From Campylobacterota bacterium (GTDB taxonomy: Bacteria; Campylobacterota; Campylobacteria; Campylobacterales; Sulfurovaceae), in NCBI GenBank assembly GCA_011330645.1, contig DRQB01000034.1, positions 1 through 5,046 on the forward strand: a stretch of DNA of 5,046 nt, read 5' to 3'. This document shows, in pieces, positions 1 to 5,046 of the stretch. Each line of letters starts with the position of its first letter. Position 1 is the stretch's first letter. The translations under genes and the position numbers were made by a program. Below the pieces are notes generated by a model, which worked only from the letters and a program-made list of their open reading frames with translations, ran no database searches and was not told where the DNA came from.

Positions 1-1480
1 AGGATTTAGAGCAGGATTGACACGTTCGATGGCATCTTACATCTCTAAAAATGCCAATGCAAAAGAGAAAAATACCAAAATCACTGGTGATGACTGTAAA
101 GAGGGACTTATCGCCATTGTTTCTGTACGTGTACCAGAACCACAGTTTGAAGGTCAAACCAAAGGAAAACTAGGTTCTAGCTACGTAAGGCCATTGGTTC
201 AGAAATTCTTCTCAGAAAACTTCAACAAATATCTTGAAGAGAACCCTATCGAAGCCAAAGCCATTATGGCGCAGGTACTTCTAGCTGCACGTGGACGTGA
301 CGCAGCAAAACGGGCGAAAGACTTAGTGAAACGTAAAGACTCTATGAGTATTGGAACACTTCCTGGTAAATTGGCAGACTGTCAAAGTAAAGACCCTGAA
401 ATCTCAGAAATCTATCTGGTGGAAGGGGATTCTGCTGGAGGTTCTGCAAAACAAGGCCGCGATAGAGTATTCCAAGCGATTTTACCACTCAAAGGTAAAA
501 TCTTAAATGTGGAAAAAGCACGTTTAGAAAAAATCCTCAAATCCGATGAGATCAAAAACATGATTACTGCACTTGGATGTGGTATCGGTGATGAGTTTGA
601 TGAGGATAAACTACGCTATCATAAAGTGATAATCATGACCGATGCCGATGTTGATGGTTCACATATTCAAACACTACTCATGACATTCTTCTTTAGATTC
701 TTAAAACCAATCATTGAAAAAGGATATCTGTACCTTGCACAACCACCACTTTACCGTTACAAAAAAGGTAAAAATGAAATTTATCTTAAAGATGAAAAAG
801 CACTCAATGATTATCTTATTGAAAATGGAATCACAGTGATAGAAAGTACTACAATGGGACAGGCAGATCTTGTGGATTTATTTAAATTGGTTGCCTACTA
901 CCGTATGACACTCAAAGAGATAGAAAAGCGTTTTGCCTTACCTGAAGTATTACGGTATATGATAGAAAACCCTGATATCATTGGAACAGATAACAAAGCT
1001 TTAGCAAAGACTATTGAGGCATATATTGCAGAACTTGGCTATAACATTCTAAACAAAACAATTACGGATGAAACCATCCACCTCTTTGTGCAAACCAATG
1101 ATGGACTGGAAGAACTTATTGTAGATGAGATACTCTTTACCAACCCTCACTACAATGAAGCCATCCTTATACACCAAAAGATAGAAGAACATATCACAGA
1201 TGAATTTAAAGACAAAGATTTACTTGCACTCTTTGAAGAGGTAGAAAGTTCTGCGAAAAAAGGTGCATACATTCAACGATACAAAGGTCTAGGGGAAATG
1301 AACCCTGAACAACTTTGGGAAACCACGATGACTCCTGAAAACAGAAGGCTTCTTCAAGTGACTATTGGTGATGATGAAAATGCCTCTGATACCTTCGTAC
1401 TCTTTATGGGTGACGAAGTTGAACCAAGAAGAAACTACATCGAAAGTCATGCTAAAGACGTAAAACACTTGGATGTTTAA
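1..1480 (+). CDS. gyrB: DNA gyrase subunit B, 5'-truncated by the window edge
   Basis: ATPase subunit of DNA gyrase, which with GyrA introduces negative supercoils in the cytoplasm. The reading frame is open from base 2 and begins GFRAGLTR, matching the middle of GyrB, so the TTG at 17 is an internal Leu codon and the true start lies upstream. About 490 residues are visible; roughly the first 280 (most of the GHKL ATPase domain) are missing. Visible in order: the transducer QTK motif (bases 155-163); the TOPRIM domain with EGDSAGG (422-442), PLKGK, and the metal-binding DADVD (641-655); the long insert typical of Gram-negative GyrB (about 810-1270); and the C-terminal tail with QRYKGLGEMN (from 1274) and QLWETTM, ending in a GDEVEPRR block. 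These favour GyrB over ParE. The residues matching E. coli D426 and K447, where quinolone-resistance changes occur, are wild type. The stop overlaps the next start by one base, so the downstream gene is probably co-transcribed. Confidence 0.98.
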   Translation, partial: GFRAGLTRSMASYISKNANAKEKNTKITGDDCKEGLIAIVSVRVPEPQFEGQTKGKLGSSYVRPLVQKFFSENFNKYLEENPIEAKAIMAQVLLAARGRDAAKRAKDLVKRKDSMSIGTLPGKLADCQSKDPEISEIYLVEGDSAGGSAKQGRDRVFQAILPLKGKILNVEKARLEKILKSDEIKNMITALGCGIGDEFDEDKLRYHKVIIMTDADVDGSHIQTLLMTFFFRFLKPIIEKGYLYLAQPPLYRYKKGKNEIYLKDEKALNDYLIENGITVIESTTMGQADLVDLFKLVAYYRMTLKEIEKRFALPEVLRYMIENPDIIGTDNKALAKTIEAYIAELGYNILNKTITDETIHLFVQTNDGLEELIVDEILFTNPHYNEAILIHQKIEEHITDEFKDKDLLALFEEVESSAKKGAYIQRYKGLGEMNPEQLWETTMTPENRRLLQVTIGDDENASDTFVLFMGDEVEPRRNYIESHAKDVKHLDV

Positions 1481-2898
1481 TGTTACTATCTGAACTTGAA
1501 GAGAGAGAGCGACGCTTTAAACTGGCTCTTAGGGCAGGGATTCCTGTTCTTCTTCTTATTTCTTTGGTTTTTTATTCTTTATTTGTACAAGAGGGTACTT
1601 TTCAACCTACACTAATCAATGGTTTCCTCATTGCAGGGATTATTTTTATCACCATTTACTTCAACTATTTTTTGATAGAAATGAGTGTTAAAGAGACGAT
1701 TGTAGATAGTACAACACAGAGTTTTAATGAAAAAGCCTTTATCGATAAACTAGAAGTGTATCATCCTAAAACACTGATACTCCTCGTTGTGAAAAACCTT
1801 TCCACCATTGATGATAACTATAGTGCGGAGAAAGTTGATTTACTTCTTTATACCATTATCCATAAACTCAATACGACACTCAATCAATATGGACTACGCA
1901 ATCCACTCATCGGAAGAAGATATGGAGCAGAATTCCTTATTGCCCTCAATAAAGAGGGCTATGATGTGAAAGAAATTTTTGAAAAATTCATAGCCGAGAA
2001 TAAAGAGATCAATGATATAGCCATAGATTACAGTTTTTCTGCAGTGACAGATACTGAAGGAAATATTGAACAAATATTGGGTCAACTCAAAGATTTATTA
2101 GCATCGCCTCAAGACAAATATAAAAATCAAGATAATGTCAAAAATGCAGAAGAAGTCAGTCAAACCGAACAGGCTATTATTGATGCACTCAACAACAAAC
2201 ATTTCAAGCTTGGATTTAGACCTTTAGAAAATACACACACCAATCAAATAGAGATTTACGAAATTGTTTCTAAACTTATTTCAAATGATAACAAAGAGAT
2301 ACTTCCTCGAGTCTATTTACCTATTATCAATAGACTCGGATTAGGCATAAAATACGATCTTGCTCTTGTCGAACATATTATAAAATTATTGCCTTTGGTC
2401 GATAAGCAACTATCGTTTACATTTAACCTCTCTCCCTTTTCATTAAGAAACAAACATTTTCAAGAAAGTTTTTTTGCCCTTTTAAAACAACATGATATTC
2501 AGACATCACGTCTCATTATTCAACTTTATGAACGTAAAACACATCACGACCTCTCTGGGTATTTTAAAACCTTAGCAACCTTTAGAGCACAAGGTATACG
2601 TATTTGTATTGATAACTTTGGATCTTCTAATGCTTCAATGGAGTATATGAAACATTTTAAATTTGACATGGTGCAATTTGACCGAGACTATGTCACAAAC
2701 CTTGAAGATGGTACCAATATGGCAATGCTCTCTTCACTAGTGACGATGTCAAAAGATTTACAAATTTTGACCGTTGCCAAATGGGTCGATAAAACATCAC
2801 AAAAAAATAAATTGATTGCTTTAGGTGTAGATTATCTACAAGGCTTTGGCATTGAAAAACCTATCTCAGAAGAAACACTGATTAACAGATATAACTAA
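1480..2898 (+). CDS. Membrane-anchored protein with degenerate GGDEF and EAL domains
   Basis: 472 aa. A charged N-terminus (ELEERERR) is followed by two hydrophobic segments (about 19-36 and 45-66), which predict an inner-membrane anchor with the rest cytoplasmic. Residues about 73-215 resemble a GGDEF domain, but the signature reads YGAEF (148-152), so cyclase activity is unlikely. Residues about 228-470 resemble an EAL domain. The EAL motif is EIV (261-263). N316 (FNLSP), E351, D378, D401 and Q454 are kept. The ExTE first Glu is Q348, DDFG is DNFG (378-381), the catalytic Lys of the KID motif is Q399, and AEGVE is AKWVD (433-437). In active EAL phosphodiesterases these positions bind metal or activate water, so hydrolysis is probably lost. 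I infer a c-di-GMP sensor or scaffold; ligand binding is unproven. There is no clear ribosome binding site before the ATG, which overlaps the gyrB stop (TAATG), so translation probably depends on reinitiation after gyrB. The GGDEF half is less certain than the EAL half. Confidence 0.85.
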   Translation: MLLSELEERERRFKLALRAGIPVLLLISLVFYSLFVQEGTFQPTLINGFLIAGIIFITIYFNYFLIEMSVKETIVDSTTQSFNEKAFIDKLEVYHPKTLILLVVKNLSTIDDNYSAEKVDLLLYTIIHKLNTTLNQYGLRNPLIGRRYGAEFLIALNKEGYDVKEIFEKFIAENKEINDIAIDYSFSAVTDTEGNIEQILGQLKDLLASPQDKYKNQDNVKNAEEVSQTEQAIIDALNNKHFKLGFRPLENTHTNQIEIYEIVSKLISNDNKEILPRVYLPIINRLGLGIKYDLALVEHIIKLLPLVDKQLSFTFNLSPFSLRNKHFQESFFALLKQHDIQTSRLIIQLYERKTHHDLSGYFKTLATFRAQGIRICIDNFGSSNASMEYMKHFKFDMVQFDRDYVTNLEDGTNMAMLSSLVTMSKDLQILTVAKWVDKTSQKNKLIALGVDYLQGFGIEKPISEETLINRYN

Positions 2899-2903
2899 AA
2901 GGA
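2899..2903 (+). promoter_or_regulatory. Ribosome binding site of queF
   Basis: AAGGA lies five bases before the ATG at 2909, immediately after the stop codon of the upstream gene. It supports the ATG as the queF start and translation within the same operon. Confidence 0.7.
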
Positions 2904-2908
2904 TAACT

Positions 2909-3286
2909 ATGAAGTACGGGGAAAAAGAAATACAAGAATTTGACATTCATGCAAGTGAAAACTTTTGGCCTAATGAACATAAAAAAAACTATACAATAAA
3001 CATTGAACTCCCAGAATTTATGTGTTTGTGCCCACGTTCTGGATACCCAGACTTTGCCACACTGAAACTCTCCTACGAGCCCGACACACTTGTTATAGAG
3101 CTCAAAGCACTCAAACTCTATATCAACTCATTTATGTATAGACATATTTCACATGAAAACTCTGCTAATGAAATCTATGATGCACTCTATACAAAGCTTA
3201 AACCAAAGTCAATGAAACTTATTGCTGATTTTAATCCTCGTGGTAATGTACATACTGTTATCGAAATAGATAGTACAAAAAATTAA
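2909..3286 (+). CDS. queF: NADPH-dependent 7-cyano-7-deazaguanine (preQ0) reductase QueF
   Basis: Cytoplasmic enzyme that reduces the nitrile of preQ0 to the amine preQ1 with two NADPH, a step toward queuosine in the tRNA wobble position. The 125-aa length fits the short unimodular class, to which Bacillus QueF also belongs. The catalytic Cys is C41 in LCPRSG and the proton-donating Asp is D48 in PDFA; their spacing of seven matches C55/D62 of B. subtilis QueF. The family motif usually read as ESKSLKLY appears as ELKALKLY (64-71). HE at 82-83 matches the conserved substrate-binding Glu (E97 in B. subtilis). The protein ends with the typical DFNPRGNVHT block. The gene starts 10 bases after the GGDEF-EAL gene and probably shares its transcript. 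A hairpin with a T-run follows it. No preQ1 riboswitch was apparent in the 10-base leader. Confidence 0.97.
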   Translation: MKYGEKEIQEFDIHASENFWPNEHKKNYTINIELPEFMCLCPRSGYPDFATLKLSYEPDTLVIELKALKLYINSFMYRHISHENSANEIYDALYTKLKPKSMKLIADFNPRGNVHTVIEIDSTKN

Positions 3287-3294
3287 TTTTCAAA

Positions 3295-3321
3295 AAAAGT
3301 ATGTCAATATGACATATTTTT
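3295..3321 (+). terminator. Hairpin with T-run after queF: weak terminator and/or operator
   Basis: The core is a perfect 7-base inverted repeat, TATGTCA (3300-3306) and TGACATA (3310-3316), around ATA. The A-run before it (3295-3298) can pair with the T-run after it (3318-3321) across one G-U pair, giving a stem of about 12 pairs that ends in five Ts. This is the form of an AT-rich intrinsic terminator for the gyrB-queF operon, though only two core pairs are G-C. The same symmetric site lies just upstream of a predicted DNA-binding gene, so it could also be that protein's operator. Sequence alone cannot separate the two roles. Confidence 0.5.
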
Positions 3322-3340
3322 AGCCCAAATACGAAAAATC

Positions 3341-3346
3341 TATTAT
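3341..3346 (+). promoter_or_regulatory. Possible -10 box for the HTH-transposase pair
   Basis: TATTAT lies 31 bases before the HTH start, which would give a leader of about 25 bases. There is no good -35 match, but a T-run (3317-3321) sits at about the right distance; Campylobacterota promoters often use T-rich upstream signals instead of a -35 box. The inverted repeat at 3300-3316 would lie just upstream of that region. Tentative. Confidence 0.35.
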
Positions 3347-3367
3347 CATACGCTTTATATAAACCCT

Positions 3368-3372
3368 AAGGA
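3368..3372 (+). promoter_or_regulatory. Ribosome binding site of the HTH gene
   Basis: AAGGA lies five bases before the ATG at 3378, the same spacing as for queF. It supports this start. Confidence 0.65.
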
Positions 3373-3377
3373 TACCC

Positions 3378-3638
3378 ATGATAGATTTTTATGAAGTAAT
3401 GCAAAGAGTAAAAAATATTCTTTCAAAACAGATAAAAAAAGAGAAGATATTAGATAAAGATATTGCACATGCTTTACACATAAACCCTCAAAACTATGCT
3501 GTGATTAAAAGACGACAAAAAATTCCTTATGAGGCAATTGCCTATTTTTCAAAAGACAATAAAATCAATATGAACTGGCTTCTTTTTGCGCAAAAACCTC
3601 AATATTGCATAAGTTCAAAAACATCTGGCACTCCATAA
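3378..3638 (+). CDS. Short CI-type helix-turn-helix protein, possibly a truncated repressor
   Basis: 86 aa, predicted DNA-binding protein. The helix-turn-helix runs about 26-46: DKDIAHAL as the first helix, a turn at HINP, and QNYAVIKRR as the recognition helix. IPYEAIAYF and INMNWLLFAQKP follow. This arrangement (DKDxAxALxI, KRRxKIP, INWLL) resembles the N-terminal domain of phage CI-like repressors, many of which in Campylobacterota continue into an S24 (LexA-like) peptidase domain. Here the likeness stops near residue 75, and the last 11 residues look like unrelated read-through ending at TAA 3636-3638. I infer either loss of the C-terminal domain by insertion of the downstream transposon, or a naturally short regulator of that transposon. 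The transposase starts 11 bases later on the same strand. The inverted repeat at 3300-3316 is a candidate binding site. DNA binding is well supported; target and function are unknown. Confidence 0.75.
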   Translation: MIDFYEVMQRVKNILSKQIKKEKILDKDIAHALHINPQNYAVIKRRQKIPYEAIAYFSKDNKINMNWLLFAQKPQYCISSKTSGTP

Positions 3639-3644
3639 AGGAGT
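3630..3644 (+). promoter_or_regulatory. Hairpin covering the transposase ribosome binding site
   Basis: ACTCC (3630-3634) is perfectly complementary to GGAGT (3640-3644), with the loop ATAAA between. The strong Shine-Dalgarno AAGGAGT (3638-3644) sits five bases before the transposase ATG, so the 3' arm is most of the ribosome binding site. The HTH stop codon TAA (3636-3638) is in the loop. A ribosome ending translation of the HTH gene would open the stem. The structure is short and could be chance. Confidence 0.4.
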
Positions 3645-4720
3645 AAAAGATGCAAACAGATTATCTGTTTCATGGGATAAAAGGGTTTGAAAGATTTGCC
3701 TATTACTGCTATCGTTATGATATGGTAAGCAAAGAAGCACAAAGAAGATACAAGATTATTCTCTTTTATGAGAAGTATGGATTAGATGCAACACTTGAAG
3801 CCTTTGAGATCAGTAAAAGAACACTCTATAGATATAGGTTACTTCTCAAAAAAGGAGACAATAAGATAGAGTCTTTGGAGCCTAAGTCTAAAGCACCTAA
3901 ACATAAACGTCAATCAAGAGTACCTAGAGAAATAGTTTCTCAGATAAAAAAACTTAGAGAGAAATATCCTAATTTGGGGAAAGCTAAACTCTATTATCTG
4001 CTAAAACCATGGTGTAAAACAAACCATTTACCCATACCCTCAGAATCTACTATAGGCAGAATCATCGCCAAAGATAAAGATAAGATGAGAATCATACCTT
4101 TACGCATAGACAGAAATGGTAAACCAAAACCAAGAAAAAGAGTCTTTAAAAACAGAAAGCCAAAGAATCTAAAAGCAAAACCTATGCATCTATGGGCAGT
4201 AGATACCATACAAAAAGTCTCTAACGGTATTAGAAGATATATCATGACACTGGTTGACCCCAACAGTCGTATTGCCTTTGCTGTTGCTTTGCCTTCCAAA
4301 CACTCCAAACATACAGCTAAAGTACTTGAAGCCCTTATTGATGGACTTACAGGAACTATTGAAGTCAATGCATCACCTAAACAGTTTGCTATTCTTTCTG
4401 ATAACGGTTCAGAGTTTATGAAAGAGTTTGAATCTCTGTTGCAGCAAAAAGGATTAACCCATTACTGGACGTATCCTAGAAGCCCAAAAATGAATGCTCA
4501 CAATGAACGATTTAATAGAACCATACAGGAACAGTTTGTTGATTTCTATGAAGATTTACTCTTTACAGACATAGACCTTTTTAATGAATATATGGCTGAT
4601 TGGCTCATTGATTACAACACAATTATCCCTCATCATAGTCTCAATATGAAAAATCCTGTACAATACTTAATAGAAAACCATGAAGAGTGCCATATGTTGT
4701 GGACTAATACAAATATTTGA
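3639..4720 (+). mobile_element. IS481-like insertion sequence, minimal extent, ends not resolved
   Basis: The element is inferred from one intact transposase gene placed between a seemingly shortened regulator and an unrelated DUF2853 gene. Searching by eye around 3590-3650 and 4715-4790 found no convincing terminal inverted repeats or target-site duplication, so the true ends may lie outside these limits. The upstream HTH gene could be part of the element. Confidence 0.5.
3650..4720 (+). CDS. IS481-like DDE transposase (integrase catalytic core)
   Basis: 356 aa, uninterrupted. It is predicted to bind the transposon ends and catalyse strand cleavage and transfer with two metal ions. The N-terminal region (about 25-70) carries a helix-turn-helix for end recognition, including ISKRTLYRYR. 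A basic second DNA-binding part (about 85-175) follows, with YPNLGKAKL and a lysine/arginine-rich stretch near 155-175. The RNase H-fold rve core holds the triad D185 (WAVDT), D251 (LSDNGSEF) and E286 (NAHNERFN), with 34 residues between the last two. The tail includes the YNTIIPHHSLNMKNPVQYL block common in this family. All three catalytic residues are present and there is no frameshift, so the enzyme may be active. It has a strong Shine-Dalgarno, possibly hidden in a hairpin, and appears co-transcribed with the HTH gene. Its stop codon lies inside the -35 box of the next gene's promoter. Exact IS family is by resemblance only. Confidence 0.92.
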   Translation: MQTDYLFHGIKGFERFAYYCYRYDMVSKEAQRRYKIILFYEKYGLDATLEAFEISKRTLYRYRLLLKKGDNKIESLEPKSKAPKHKRQSRVPREIVSQIKKLREKYPNLGKAKLYYLLKPWCKTNHLPIPSESTIGRIIAKDKDKMRIIPLRIDRNGKPKPRKRVFKNRKPKNLKAKPMHLWAVDTIQKVSNGIRRYIMTLVDPNSRIAFAVALPSKHSKHTAKVLEALIDGLTGTIEVNASPKQFAILSDNGSEFMKEFESLLQQKGLTHYWTYPRSPKMNAHNERFNRTIQEQFVDFYEDLLFTDIDLFNEYMADWLIDYNTIIPHHSLNMKNPVQYLIENHEECHMLWTNTNI

Positions 4721-4745
4721 CCTAAATAAAATTTATAGCTATAAT
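4717..4745 (+). promoter_or_regulatory. Strong sigma70-type promoter for the DUF2853 gene
   Basis: -35 TTGACC (4717-4722) and a perfect -10 TATAAT (4740-4745) are separated by 17 bases, the optimal spacing. Transcription should start near 4751-4753, giving a leader of about 27 bases. The -35 box overlaps the transposase stop codon (4718-4720). A perfect 12-base palindrome, TTATAGCTATAA (4733-4744), overlaps the -10 box and could be an operator or simply a by-product of the AT-rich box. Confidence 0.75.
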
Positions 4746-4767
4746 CAAATGTAGCAAATTTTACAAA

Positions 4768-4772
4768 AAGGA
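4768..4772 (+). promoter_or_regulatory. Ribosome binding site of the DUF2853 gene
   Basis: AAGGA lies six bases before the ATG at 4779, within an A-rich leader free of structure. It fixes the start of the downstream gene. Confidence 0.7.
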
Positions 4773-4778
4773 AGAAGA

Positions 4779-5046
4779 ATGAGTAAAAGAGATGACAAAA
4801 TTGCACAGTATACTGCTGAAGCAAAAAAGTTAGGATTGAGTGTATCAAATGAATTGATTGAAAAAGTAACAGTAGGTCTTGGACCATCCATTTATAAAAA
4901 AGATTCTGAAACCGTTTCATGTTCACAAAGTTCTGAACTCAACACAGTGAAAAAAAACTTTTTAACAAAAAAGTTAGGGCTTAGTGTTAGTGATGCAGAT
5001 ATGGATGCTGCCATTAAAAAAGTATGTGAAGCTATGGGAACATCCA
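4779..5046 (+). CDS. DUF2853 family protein, 3' end beyond the window
   Basis: 89 residues are visible with no stop; family members are usually around 110 aa, so perhaps the last 20-25 residues are missing. The sequence starts MSKRDDKIAQYT and contains the family-typical blocks VTVGLGPSIYKKDSETVS (30-47) and ELNTVKKNFLTKKLGL (53-68). No signal peptide or membrane segment is seen; it is probably a small, charged, helical cytoplasmic protein. The function of DUF2853 is not established and none is proposed here. An internal repeat, KKLGLSVS, occurs at 16-23 and again at 64-71, each followed by a similar helix-like stretch ending in LGPS or MGTS. The gene has its own strong promoter and ribosome binding site, so it is expected to be expressed independently of the transposase. 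Confidence 0.85.
   Translation, partial: MSKRDDKIAQYTAEAKKLGLSVSNELIEKVTVGLGPSIYKKDSETVSCSQSSELNTVKKNFLTKKLGLSVSDADMDAAIKKVCEAMGTS

Noticed and set aside
17..19. TTG as the start codon of the first gene
   Set aside because: The frame is open from base 2 and the residues before it (GFRAG) continue the GyrB alignment, so this TTG encodes an internal leucine.
1894..2085. Minus-strand open frame of 63 codons
   Set aside because: It lies opposite the GGDEF-EAL gene and has no recognisable domain or ribosome binding site; a shadow frame.
3279..3290. Palindrome AAAATTAATTTT at the queF stop codon
   Set aside because: It is A/T only and overlaps the stop; expected by chance in such AT-rich DNA and with no loop for a hairpin.
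3356..3361. TATATA as the -10 box of the HTH gene
   Set aside because: It would put the transcript start at about the ribosome binding site, leaving almost no leader; TATTAT at 3341 is better placed.
3287..3377. Search for tRNA, small RNA or CRISPR repeats in the largest gene gap
   Set aside because: Only the hairpin and probable promoter are seen in these 91 bases; no cloverleaf or direct repeats.
3994..4368. Minus-strand open frame of 124 codons
   Set aside because: It lies wholly opposite the transposase catalytic core, which has intact motifs; no recognisable protein.
3605..4766. Possible terminal inverted repeats: 3605-3627 against the complement of 4746-4766
   Set aside because: Both begin TTG and share ACATCTG/ACATTTG, but the middles do not align, the lengths differ and no target duplication flanks them.
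4633..4926. Minus-strand open frame of 97 codons
   Set aside because: It spans the transposase end, a strong plus-strand promoter and the DUF2853 start; its Phe/Leu-rich content is the complement of Lys/Glu codons.

Overview
This AT-rich window looks like a chromosomal segment of a Campylobacterota (Epsilonproteobacteria) bacterium, most like the Sulfurovum/Sulfurimonas group. The assignment rests on protein resemblance judged from memory: a Gram-negative-type GyrB, a short unimodular QueF, a CI-type HTH protein, and compact AT-rich intergenic gaps. It was not checked by any search. In this phylum gyrB often follows dnaA-dnaN near the replication origin, so the left edge may lie close to oriC. 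That is inference.

Left part (1-3286): three tightly packed plus-strand genes form one probable operon. They are the 3' two-thirds of gyrB, a membrane-anchored protein with degenerate GGDEF and EAL domains whose start codon overlaps the gyrB stop by one base (TAATG), and queF, 10 bases further on. A hairpin with a 3' T-run follows queF. It can serve as a weak terminator, an operator for the next gene, or both.

Middle part (3287-4720): a short CI-type HTH protein is followed after 11 bases by an apparently intact IS481-like DDE transposase (356 aa). The HTH protein looks like the DNA-binding half of a longer repressor lacking its C-terminal domain. Either a transposon inserted into a repressor gene, or the pair is a small element with its own regulator. 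A short hairpin at the junction pairs with the transposase ribosome binding site and holds the HTH stop codon in its loop, suggesting translational coupling. No convincing terminal inverted repeats or target duplication were found.

Right part (4717-5046): a near-consensus sigma70 promoter (TTGACC, 17 bases, TATAAT), whose -35 box overlaps the transposase stop codon, drives a DUF2853-family gene that runs off the right edge. All genes lie on the plus strand.

I did not find a clearly new defence or mobile system. The best leads are the catalytically degenerate GGDEF-EAL protein coupled to gyrB, the HTH-transposase pair with its junction hairpin, and the promoter embedded in the transposase end.
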